Origin: Meconema thalassinum | Lineage: Eukaryota > Arthropoda > Insecta > Orthoptera > Tettigoniidae | Reading direction: 5' to 3' | DNA length: 64,000 nt | NCBI GenBank assembly: GCA_946902985.2 | Contig: OX336395.1 | Span: 290,775,065-290,839,064 of the forward strand | Shown here: one piece after another, positions 10,670 through 19,883 of the stretch | How positions within the stretch are numbered: the first letter of the stretch is position 1 | Layout of the letters: the number at the start of each line of letters is the position of its first letter | Made by a program: the position numbers and the translations under genes | Notes under the pieces: generated by a model | Seen by the model: only the letters and a program-made list of their open reading frames with translations | Database searches by the model: none | Told to the model about the DNA's origin: nothing

Positions 10670-11021
10670 ATGATGAGATGATATTTCCTACGCAGTGCAC
10701 TAGATATTGTTCCAACGCTCTACAGTGGAAGAAAACGAGAGAATCTGTTATCTCTGAATACATATTTGAACACGGCAGAGATGAGGAAACCTCTCGGCGT
10801 ACTCCAAGTATTCCACTGTCTATCAGCTGTTGACCGCCCCTGACTGGCTACAACTAGTCTACTGTACCTTCCGCCAGTGAGAATTAGCTCAGTGATCAGA
10901 GCCATCGGTCGTGAGTTCCAGTCCGGCATGGGTCAGACATTATAATACCTTGTGCATCACACTATGGTTTAGCACTTATTGATTAGACTAATGCTGGTCG
11001 ATTGATTTGTACTTGTTTTTG

Positions 11022-11215
11022 TTTGATTATTGATGTGTAACATCTTTCCACTCGGTAGCTGGATATTTTTTGTGGAAGTGATTTTGGAAAAGGGATGGAA
11101 ATGGGACGGAAACAATGAGCGCGCGCAGTGGCGGAGATTGGTACCACGACGTACTGTCGGCCATGTGGCTATGTGGAATGTATATCCCATACGATTTACT
11201 TCAAGGTTTGAAGGC
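11022..11215 (-). repeat. Dispersed repeat, matches 60600-60810
   Basis: In reverse complement this aligns to 60600-60810 (TTCCGTCCCATTT, then AAAATATCCAGC-ACCGAGTGG, then AAAGATGTTACACATCAA). It may be a SINE-like element, but no clear A/B boxes were seen. Confidence 0.5.
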
Positions 11216-11460
11216 CCCATTAAAGATATTCCTACAATAAATCATTGGCACTGCAGTTTCACAAGTAGTTATTTCAATGACCAAGAGAGTTCACTGTTAA
11301 CAAGGGATTTGCGCTCCCGGCAGACACATAGTAGGATAACTTGTCACATGTTACACATGATATGCGACTACTGTAAGGCTCGTGTTTTTTTAATTTAATG
11401 TTCTATTATTATATTTAATTTGTGATTTATTGATTGTTTGATTGACTTTTTAATTTATTT

Positions 11461-12466
11461 ATGTTAGTAATTTATGTCTTTAAGCTAAGCTGCATAGGAG
11501 ATGAAGGTCTGGTCAGGTTATTTCACTTGGTGTGTAGGATTTTTGAGACAGGTGAGGTACCCTCTGATTTCAAGAAGAATGTTATCATCCCTATACCGAA
11601 GAAAGTGGGAGCTGATACATGTGAAGATTACCGTACAATCAGCTTGAATACTCATGCTTCAAAGATCCTGTTTAGAATAATTTACAAGAGGATGGAAAGA
11701 CAGATAGAAACGGAGTTGGGTGAAGACCAGTTTGGTTTCGGGACAAACGTAGGAACGAGAGAAGCTATACTAAGTCTTAGGCTGATTTTGGAAGCTAGAA
11801 TAAGGAAGAATAAGATAACGTTCATGGCATTTGTACACTTAGAAAGGACCTTTGATAACGCTGATTGGAGTAAGTTGTTTGACATTTTGAAAACGATTGG
11901 AATGAAGTACAGGGACAGGAGGGTGATCTACAATCTATACAGAAACCAGACAGCAGTCATTCGAGCTGAAGGACATGAGAGAGAAGCTGGTGTTCAGAAA
12001 GGTGTAAGGCAAGGCTGCAACTTATCACCCATACTTTTCAATCTATACATTGAACAAGCAATGAAGAAAATTGGAGAAATATTCAAAGTAGGAGTAAAGA
12101 GTCAAGGAGAAATAATTTCAACTCGGAGATTTGCTGATGACATCGTCATCTTGGCCGACACGCCTGAGGATTTGAATGAAATCTTAAATGATATGGATTC
12201 TATCTTGAGGAAAGAATTCATGATGAGAATTAATAAATGTAAAACAACAATATTGAAATGCAGCCGAAAGAAATCAGAAACCCCTATGGATGTCGAATTG
12301 GCAGGTGAAAAGCTTAAGGAAGTAGGTGACTTCTGTTACTTAGGAAGCAAAATAACCAGTGATGGACGAAGCAAAGAGGATATAAAAAGTAGGTTAGCAC
12401 AGGTAAGGAAAGTATTTCTACCGAAAAGGAATCTGTTGACACCGAATATAGATTTAGTTTGTCGTA
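11461..12466 (+). pseudogene. Non-LTR retrotransposon (LINE) reverse-transcriptase fragment
   Basis: One uninterrupted frame of about 335 codons covers the middle and palm of a non-LTR reverse transcriptase: VIIPIPKK and YRTISL (residues 41-62), motif A region FMAFVHLERTFD (121-132), GVRQGCNLSPILFN (181-194) and the catalytic FADD (224-227), then the thumb-like YLGSKITSDGRSKEDI block near 300. In motif A the expected aspartate is histidine (H126), so one of the three metal-binding acids is lost. Endonuclease and C-terminal regions are missing; homology stops near 12466, exactly where the related copy at 50160-50757 continues. Despite the open frame it is a dead 5'- and 3'-truncated fragment. 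The family resembles ORF2 proteins often annotated as craniofacial-development-protein-2-like; the clade is not assigned. Confidence 0.85.
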
Positions 12467-12610
12467 GCTCTTCAATATAAAAGGGTCCTCTTGCCAATTC
12501 ATATACTAGGCGTGATAGCGTGTACTTCGACAGGTACGTGGCTTTCACCTTCTCTATCTGTAGAAGATTTTAATGGTTTATTAAATGATCGTTTAAGTTA
12601 AGTGATTTAT

Positions 12611-13111
12611 ATAGCGGCTTCGGTGGCGTAGTTGTTAGCATGCTGAGCTTCTATGCCCAAGATCGCGGGTTCAAACTCGGCCGTAGCCATCAGATTTTTT
12701 AAAGAGCGTTAAAAATCTCTTAGTATGCCTTCCTTTGGAGGGGAAGTAAAGCCGGCGGGCGCATGTCATAGAATTATGGCATGAAAAAGAACCTTCCAGT
12801 AACTACATTTGTGTGAAGTTAAATATCTAGGTTAGATTTCATTAATGCTCTATTAGTTCCAACGTTCACCGCCAGGTGCTGTCTACGGTGGCATCTAGTA
12901 ACCAAGTTCACAGCTACGTGTCGTTGACGGTAGCAAAATTAGGAACTACTTGAAAATTGATCGTCTGCAGTCCTTACCTGAATTACAGATATCACACACT
13001 AAATAATACAGCCATCACAATTAACACCGGTTATCTGAGAAATTCTACACACACCGAAAGTAACGGGGCTACATGACCGCTTTGTCGCAGCCCCTAAGCT
13101 GAGGAACCAAT
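12611..13111 (+). mobile_element. SINE-A, full-length reference copy
   Basis: The tRNA-like head GCGGCTTCGGTGGCGTAG contains an A box, with a B box at GGGTTCAAACTCGG. A roughly 300-bp body, the shared tail domain and terminal CAACCAACC follow. It is flanked by an 11-bp perfect duplication, AAGTGATTTAT (12600-12610 and 13112-13122). Length is 501 bp. Confidence 0.9.
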
Positions 13112-13122
13112 CAACCAACCAA

Positions 13123-14411
13123 AGTGATTTATTGTTTAGAGCTTTATAGATTTAGTTAGTGATTTAGATATGATTCATTTATTGAATGTTTGATTCAGTG
13201 ATTTGTCTGATTCATTTAGTGAGTTTTGTTGATTGACATTGATTTATTGATTGTTTTAATGATTTATGTATTTATTAATTTATGTATTATGACAATGAAA
13301 TGTAACAGACATACACAGGAACTAATTGATTATTTAAACAAATGAGGAGCTTGGTATCAAAGTTGGACAACTCTTTTGCCTTTTTTTTACAGGAGAAGTG
13401 AAAATCTAAATCCACAATATGGTTGTCAGTATTGTGGTGATTTTTTTTAAATTTCATTCTTATAGGCCACATAAACATGTATGCATACTCATTGTTAAAA
13501 TTAAATGGATATTTAAGCCGTAATTATAATTTAAATAGTGGAGTTGGCCATGTATGAAACCAAGTCATGGAGTTGTCTGTTTTTTGAAGCCAAAGGGAGT
13601 CATTTTGAAATTGAATCTGTTCTCTTTTGAAACCAAATAATTATGAAATCGATATCAATGAATTAATTTTATTTTCATTATCTACACTTCTAGTGCCTGA
13701 GGGTGTTTTAAAATAATTTAATTATTATCTAATGTATTAAAACAAAATCATATAAAATCTGTCTTATACATGTAGTTAAAAATGACATGAACAAATTGTA
13801 CTGAGACGCCTTTTGACAAAACTGAAATCCTTGAGTATTTGTTACACCTTAGAAAGAACTAGTTCATCACGCTCACAATGAGTTGAGAATATTACCAGCG
13901 TCGTTGCAGGTTGCTATATACATTCAGCCATGATGGATTTGCAATGCATGTTGGGAGCAGATTGCATGCTTCTCATTGGCTACTGAAGGAGTTGTCATTT
14001 TCTCAAACGAAACTATGGTAGAATTGTCCATGTTTTGATTTTGAACTTAGCAAATACATGCTATTCTCCCTAAGTTCTGTTTTTTTTTTTTTTTTTGATG
14101 CAGAGCAGTTGTAGATATGCATTCAACATAAGATAGTCATATAAGAGTAAACCAAAATCTCAAAACTGACAAAAATGGAGTTGTTCAACTTTGCTACTTA
14201 TCTCCTCAAATACTGTAGTATTTTGAAGAAGCCAAGAACCAATGTCGTCACTCCGCGTTAATAACGTGTAATTTTCTCCGAAAAAATAATAAAAATAAAA
14301 ACAAATGAATAATACAGAATGAAAGTGTTAGGAAAATCGTTGCAATCTTGTCATACATTATAAAGTTTCTTATTAAAACATTTTAATGATTGTTTGTTTT
14401 TCCCTTTGCAG
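13123..14411. other. AT-rich unannotated stretch, intron-like
   Basis: No ORF of note. It contains runs such as poly-T near 14080-14097 and several GGAGTTGTC-like words. It precedes the possible exon at 14412, so it could be intronic. Confidence 0.35.
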
Positions 14412-14458
14412 GTACGTATCGAACGTTATTCCACTGATCCAATACGCTTACTGGAGCG
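14412..14458 (+). other. Possible 47-nt internal exon of an unidentified host gene
   Basis: A pyrimidine-rich tract (TGTTTGTTTTTCCCTTTGCAG) ends at 14411 and a consensus donor GTAAGTG starts at 14459. The 47 nt between them is open in two of three frames (for example VRIERYSTDPIRLLE, or YVSNVIPLIQYAYWS), so the frame is unresolved. I do not recognise the protein, and no neighbouring exon was found within a few kilobases. Confidence 0.35.
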
Positions 14459-14508
14459 GTAAGTGTAATATTTTGATTCATAGTGTCGTGAATAGTAGAG
14501 ACTGTATA

Positions 14509-15326
14509 CAGGGGCGTAATATAAGGCCGGTGCCCGTGGGAGAAATTTTTTGTCACATATAATATTTGTTTATGAATTAAAACATTAGAAACTCATATAC
14601 TTATCATGTACTATTGTTACTAAGCGACGTATGGCAACGTTGCAAAGCAAGACGACGGTAGAGCGTTGTAAACAGTGTGACAATCAGTTTGCTCTGATCT
14701 TTATGTAACAACATAACCTTTTATTTTATTACTCTCCAGAACCTACCAAGAACAGAAAAAAGTGCCCATGAAGCGTGTGACAAAAGTTTTTTCCCTAACT
14801 TGTATACCCTTATCATACTTTTGGCAAATTTACATCTCTCTGTAGCTACCGGTACTGCCGAACGCAGTTTGAGTTGGTTGAAAACATACTTAAGAAATTC
14901 TACTTCTGGAAACAGACTCAACGGTGTAGGATTGTTATCTATTCACAGAGACATACTACATCTTAATGACGATGAGGCTATAAACCGATTTGGCAATGCT
15001 TCAAGAAACCTTGACTTTATATTATAGTGTAAGTTGTAAATCTAAACAGTAACATTAATTCTTTCCATGTAAACACCATCAAGTGAGCAAGATGGTTGTA
15101 TTAATAAAAAGTAACATTAAATTGTCTTAGTTGTGTTTGACATTAACCAAACATCACAACAAATTGGTTCAAGAAGATAGCGTTAAAACTTATCATTTTG
15201 CACCAAATTATACAAACGTTTCCCGGGGCGAACCCTGGACCCCCCCCCTTTTTTTTGGCCTATACCATGCCCCCTAACCCCCGGTTGCGGCACTCCCCAA
15301 AATAAAACTCTATATACGCCCACGAA
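14509..15326 (+). mobile_element. hAT element remnant
   Basis: The left terminus CAGGGGCGTAATATAAGG matches the terminus of the 62060-62610 element (CAGGGGCGTATATAAGG). A mirrored but degraded end (TATATACGCCCACG) occurs near 15311-15325, where SINE-B has inserted. The interior carries a hAT dimerisation-domain frame. A clear 8-bp duplication could not be confirmed because the right end is damaged. Confidence 0.6.
14734..15027 (+). pseudogene. hAT transposase C-terminal dimerisation domain
   Basis: The frame ends at 15027. It shows the conserved hAT C-terminal signature: a hydrophobic stretch LIILLANLHLSVATGTAERS, then LSWLKTYLRNSTS, then RLNGVGLLSIHRD and a final DFIL. This domain mediates dimerisation of hAT transposases such as Hermes, and of ZMYM-like derivatives. 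Upstream catalytic regions are absent. A TTACTCTCCAG acceptor-like site lies just before the frame, so it may be the last exon of a deleted transposase. Confidence 0.75.
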
Positions 15327-15659
15327 GAGCCTCCGTGGCTTAGGCGGCAGCACGCCGGCCTCTCACCGCTGGGTCCGTGGTTCAAATCCCGGTCACTCCA
15401 TGTGAGATCTGTGCTGGACAAAACGGAGGCAGACAGGTTTTTCCCCGGGTACTCCGGTTTTCCCTGTCAAAATTTCATTCCAGCAACACTCTCCACTATC
15501 ATTTCCTTTCATCTGTCATTCATTTAATCATTGCCCCAGAGGAGTGCGTCAGGCCTCGACAGCCGGCACAGTTCAAATCCTCGCCGCTAGATCGGGGCTT
15601 CATTCATTCCATTCCTGACCCGGTCGGAGACTGGAAGCAGGCTGTGGATTTTCATTTTC
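15327..15659 (+). mobile_element. SINE-B, full-length, perfect 13-bp duplication
   Basis: The head is GAGCCTCCGTGGCTTAGG, with B box GGTTCAAATCCC, and the end is GGATTTTCATTTTC. The flanking duplication ATACGCCCACGAA lies at 15314-15326 and 15660-15672. It is inserted in the right terminus of the hAT remnant, so it is younger than that element. Confidence 0.9.
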
Positions 15660-15708
15660 ATACGCCCACGAATGGTTTGGCGGTGGGACCAACTCTTTGG
15701 CTAAATAA

Positions 15709-16537
15709 TGCATCTCCCCCAGGGGCTCATATCTGGTGGGACGTGGGTTGGCGACCACGGGACCCCAGCTGACTCCGGCATTGCTTACTTACTTGTGCCG
15801 GGCTCCTCCCGGTCTTCTTTCCTATCGGCCTCCTTTGGTCAACTCTTGTTCTCCTCCGACCCCAATGGTAATAGGGTATCTGAGGCCTAGGAGGTATTTC
15901 ACTTTCCCGCCTTCATTGGCCCTTGTCTGATCTTTCCTGATCCCTCATTCCTCGAGGGGTCAGACCTCTTGGTTTCTTTTCATTATATTTCCGTTTCTCT
16001 TTAAGATTCCCGCACTGTTTTTGTTAATTGGCTCCCCGTGTATCTAAATTCCCTTTAGCGATTTTTTTTTTCATCTACACTTCATTTTGTAGGTATTTTC
16101 AATCTATGTTGCATTTTGTAAGTGTTTTTGATCTAAATTGCATTTTGCGAGTATTTTCAACCTCAATTGCATTTTGTAAGTATTTTCAATCTCATTTGCA
16201 TCTGGAAGTATTTTGAATTTCACTTGCACTTTGTAAGTATTTCGACTCTACATTGCTTTTTGTACGTATTTTGAACCTAACCTACATTTTGTGCGTATTT
16301 TTCAATCTCTTCCTTTTTTGAGTATTTTCCTTCTAAATTCCCTTTTGTAAGTATCACCACACTCCATTTTGTGAGTTGTTTCAATCGGAGTTCCATTTTG
16401 TAAGTATTTTCAGTCTCACTTAATTTTCGTTATGGTTACCGTCTCATTGTCATTTTCGATAGCACGCAAACCATTAGGGGCCGATAACCTAGATGTTAGG
16501 CCCCTTAAAACAACAATTATCATCATCATCATCTAAA
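15709..16537 (+). repeat. Dispersed repeat with internal ~28-bp minisatellite and hairpin-plus-(ATC)n tail
   Basis: It starts near CAGGGGCTCATATCTGGTG, continues through a pyrimidine-rich segment shared with 43281-43560, then a degenerate array of TTTTGTAAGTATTTTCAATC-type units (about 16078-16420). It ends with AGGGGCC..GGCCCCT (16476-16505), AACAACAAT and ATC triplets. The organisation suggests a retroposed element's 3' region. No protein domain was seen. Confidence 0.65.
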
Positions 16538-17924
16538 TAATATCTTCGAAGCTATTTACTTTGTTGAATACAGACATTTTATTTTATCAAGATGTTTATT
16601 AATTTCTTTTTTATATGCTGATCCTTAATCTCTGAAGATCATTCCAGTAGCTAACTTATAATGGCGTTCCATTAGAGAAAATTATAGCTTTCTTCGATAA
16701 TGATTTTTGTGAACGTGTTTGGGAAATATAATTTGCTCCGTAACGTGCAAAAAAGAACCGAATATTTGCATTGTGATACAACCTTATAATTTATCGATAG
16801 AATTACACGAGTCATCCGTCATAATTTGTGAACACTTGTCTGGTCTCTAACCTAATGAGTCACATGTGCCAACCAGCTGTGGAGCATCCTGTCTGAGATA
16901 GAGTGGACTGTATAATAAGGTGTGTGCGACCTTGAGGCCAAGGACAAGTCAGAGGGTTGGCAATTTCGGGGAGGAAATTACAAAGTTGAAGAGTCAGAAA
17001 TGCTGAATGTTTTCTCCAATTTGATGTCTTCGTTAGTTTCATTTCTTGTTAACTCATCAGGCCTGTCTTGTCATGCTTCGCGAGGACAATAATTGAGTGA
17101 TACTAGAAGCAGCGAGTGCACCTCGGCCTTGGTATCGGCTATCATAGTGGTCGCAACATATATTCTCTTCGGTACGGCTTGTTCTATGAAGTTATTGACG
17201 TGCCACTGGGTGAGTTAGGCTCATATCACACACACTCGCTGGCAAGGAAGCTGTTGTGATCGTTGGTACAAAATCCTGTATGATTCTGTTCATCCTCGTC
17301 CGTACACCTGCTTTTATGACCGAAGTGTATCACCCGCTAGCGTTTTGTACGCCAAGTTGTGTGAAATAAAACATGGCGAAGGGTTGTTGTTTGAGGGTAG
17401 GTTATTTGCAGTTCATTCGACTTATTAACGCAAAGCGGTCGTGAAACTTGCTTTAAGTAAATTTGAAAACATGCCTGGTACTGAATGAATGCATTCCAAT
17501 CAATATTTAAGAACTTACTGTAATAATTGGATATTTTACCTTACGCGTTAATAAGAAGCTCAACAAAAAGCCCCAGAGTGTGCTAGAAAAGTGTGCTGGT
17601 ATCGCGCCCGTTCGCTGTTTTGAAGATCCTTGGTTCAAGACTATCCAACGGCGGAAAATTTTAATTGTTTATATTATTTTATTATATCTTCCCTGCCTCG
17701 TACAGCAAGATTTCAACTTAGTTTTGTTCACATTATCTACGAGGACGATAGGGAAAGGGATAGTTGTTTTCTTCTCTCATTTAAATTGTTATTTTCCCTA
17801 AATAGGCTACTGTTCAAAACCATGGATGGATACGGTTCGTGATAACTATTATAATTTTAATAAATTAGTTCAATATTTATACCAGAATATTAATAATAAT
17901 ATGACACGTTCTGTATTTACCTTC
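16538..17924. other. No recognisable gene
   Basis: Short frames (e.g. 17580-17801) have no recognisable domain and start at weak codons. I saw no repeat match. Confidence 0.35.
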
Positions 17925-18070
17925 TGGCTGCGTGGCTCAACGGTTCCGTTCTCGCTTGCTGAGCCCAAAGTTGCAGGTTCGTATCCTGGTGCGCAAATGC
18001 GAGGGAACCGTGTCAGTAGATTTATTGATTTATTGGCACTAAAAGCCATATGCTAAATAAAAGAAAAAAA
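17925..18070 (+). mobile_element. Short tRNA-derived SINE
   Basis: The head GGCTGCGTGGCTCAACGG has a B-box-like GCAGGTTCGTATCCTGG. It ends with GGCACTAAAAGCCATATGC and an A-rich tail, the same terminus as 1106-1457 and 18537-18660. Confidence 0.65.
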
Positions 18071-18218
18071 ATAGTGGTGTGCTGACAAAAGTTATTTATA
18101 AAAAGGTGTATCGAAATGAACGTTTATGTTCGACGATGTCGAAATGTAAACATTATGTTTCGGAAAACTGTATCATAATGAGGCTCATTATAACACTATT
18201 TTTCATTATGAAACTAGC

Positions 18219-18536
18219 GGCTTCGGTGGCGTAGTCGGTAGCATGCTGAACTGCTATGCCCAAGATAGCGGGTTCAAACCCGGCCGAAGTCGTCGGATTT
18301 TTTAAGAGCGTTAAAAATCCTTCAGTATGCCTTCCTTCGGAGGGGAAGTAAAGCCGGCGGTCCCATGTCATAGATTTATGGCATGTTAAAGATCCTTTCA
18401 CAGACTAAACTTGTGTAAAGCAAAATTTGTTAGGTTAGATTTCGTCAGAACGCTCTATCAAAGTTCCAACGTTCACCACTAGGTATCATTGATATCTGGT
18501 GGCGAAAGTTGGAACTACTTGAAATTGAACGGAACT
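18219..18536 (+). mobile_element. SINE-A, 3'-truncated
   Basis: An intact tRNA-like head (GCGGCTTCGGTGGCGTAG, B box GGGTTCAAACCCGG) and body run to about GAACTACTTGAAATTGAAC. The tail is replaced by another repeat end at 18537. Confidence 0.8.
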
Positions 18537-18660
18537 TGTAGCTCGCCCTTTAGGGTGTCCGCTGGAAGCAGCTACAGACTCAGGCGAGCCGAACATGTCC
18601 TCGGACACTCCCGGCACTAAAAGCCATACGATAAATAAATAAATAAATAAATAAATATTA
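18537..18660 (+). repeat. SINE 3' end with (AAAT)n tail
   Basis: AGCTACAGACTCAGGCGAG..GGCACTAAAAGCCATACG is followed by AAAT repeats at about 18632-18657. It matches the end of the SINE-D copy at 1340-1457. Confidence 0.65.
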
Positions 18661-18931
18661 TGAAACAGTTTCTCCCACCAACCAGAACTCAAGAAACAGT
18701 TGTGTGGCCAATTAGATAAGGATAACTTCGCGTATGCGCTCAAAATCCAACATATTTCTGTGTTTTCAAGCAAAGTGAATGGTCTCTGCTTCCGGAGTGC
18801 CTTGACCACGCATGCGCTCTGTTCACCAATAACTGAATTAACTGAATCCCACATATATTTATGTATATTTATGTTAAAACATATAATAAAGTTGTAATTA
18901 TCGTCGAACATAAACAGTCGTATGCAACTCG

Positions 18932-19027
18932 CCTATAATGGTAATTAAGACACTCGTATGGAAATTATAAAACTCGCATACGCTCGTTTTATAAAGATAC
19001 TCGTGTCTTAATTATAGCCATTATAGG
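18932..19027. repeat. Near-perfect 96-bp palindrome
   Basis: Left arm CCTATAATGGTAATTAAGAC.. (from 18932) and right arm ..GTCTTAATTATAGCCATTAT (to 19027) are reverse complements with few mismatches and a spacer of a few bases near 18978. It could form a hairpin or cruciform. It has no coding potential and lies just left of the gypsy target site. Confidence 0.7.
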
Positions 19028-19075
19028 CTCGTTGGATAATGTACTATTATCAGTTTCTACATCGCAATAACTATC

Positions 19076-19079
19076 ATAC
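19076..19079. other. Target-site duplication ATAC, left
   Basis: This is identical to 25853-25856 on the other side of the gypsy element. Four bases is within the usual Ty3/gypsy range. Confidence 0.85.
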
Positions 19080-19846
19080 TGTTACGTGCCACCCCCTAGT
19101 GGCACTTATGTTAACTGGATTACGGTGGGGGTACAAAGCACAACACCAATTACAGCTTAAAGAAATAATTAACTTTATTGTGGCCAGAAAATTACACTAG
19201 TCAGCAAATACAAGCAATTAGGAGCCTTATTCCAGTTTCCTCAAGTCTCTTCCTTGAGCGCTCTTGGCCCTTCCACTTGTCAACAGATCACAGAAGTTAA
19301 TCCGTCCTAATGAGTACGGTGGCCTTGACAGAAACTACCTGCTCCTCTCTTTTATGTTCACCGACCACAATTACTTACGTTCACTTGCTGCAGGCTATTT
19401 CGCTGTCCACACGCTGGAGAAACAATGTCACTGGATTTCGACACCACAATATCTGACACTCAGTGAAAGCACACTTACTCAGAACACGGCAGTCCCCTGT
19501 ATGTTCCTCACTTCGCCGCTACACTAGGGGTTTCGCAAGTCACCACACTTCTGTCGCTCAGAATAAACGCTCACACTAGCTCGTAAAACACAACAACAAC
19601 AACTGCTTCACGGGTCACTCTTATATAGCAGGCCGGTGACTCAATAAATGGTTCTAGATCCATCCAGGGTCCACGGCTTCTCGAGGTTTCCATCGCTGGT
19701 CCAGTCACGAATCTTCTGGACTATCCCTTTGTCTTAGTAGCCCTGTTGCATAAGGCACACGCAATACAGGAGGCATGCCACAGCCCAGCCCCTGGGGCAG
19801 TTGTGACTCAAGCGGCGAGCGATGACACAAACTCACAGCCGTAACA
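19080..19846 (-). repeat. 3' LTR of the gypsy element
   Basis: It is 767 bp, bounded by TGTTAC and GTAACA, and has the same length as 25086-25852. I counted about three differences (e.g. CAACACC/CAATACC, GCCGGTG/GCTGGTG, CAGCC/CATCC). Short frames inside it are not considered coding. Confidence 0.95.
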
Positions 19847-19860
19847 CCACCCCCTTCCTA
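19847..19860 (-). other. Polypurine tract
   Basis: On the minus strand TTAGGAAGGGGGTGG directly precedes the 3' LTR, the expected site for plus-strand DNA priming during reverse transcription. Confidence 0.8.
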
Positions 19861-19883
19861 AAAAGGCTGATCGTCCCGATCAA

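Noticed and set aside
10869..10940. Possible tRNA-like head (TAGCTCAGTGATCAGAGC)
   Set aside because: A-box-like only. The B box is poor, with no duplicated flanks and no matching body elsewhere.
12614..12690. tRNA-like sequences with A and B boxes (many places)
   Set aside because: They are heads of SINEs with target duplications. No clean cloverleaf with a proper acceptor stem was seen, so no tRNA gene is called.
16078..16440. CRISPR-like regular repeats
   Set aside because: Units of about 28 bp run head to tail without unique spacers in a eukaryotic repeat. It is a degenerate minisatellite.
19264..19527. 87-codon frame repeated in both LTRs (also 25270-25533)
   Set aside because: It lies in the LTR, is identical only because the LTRs are identical, and shows no domain. 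Treated as non-coding.
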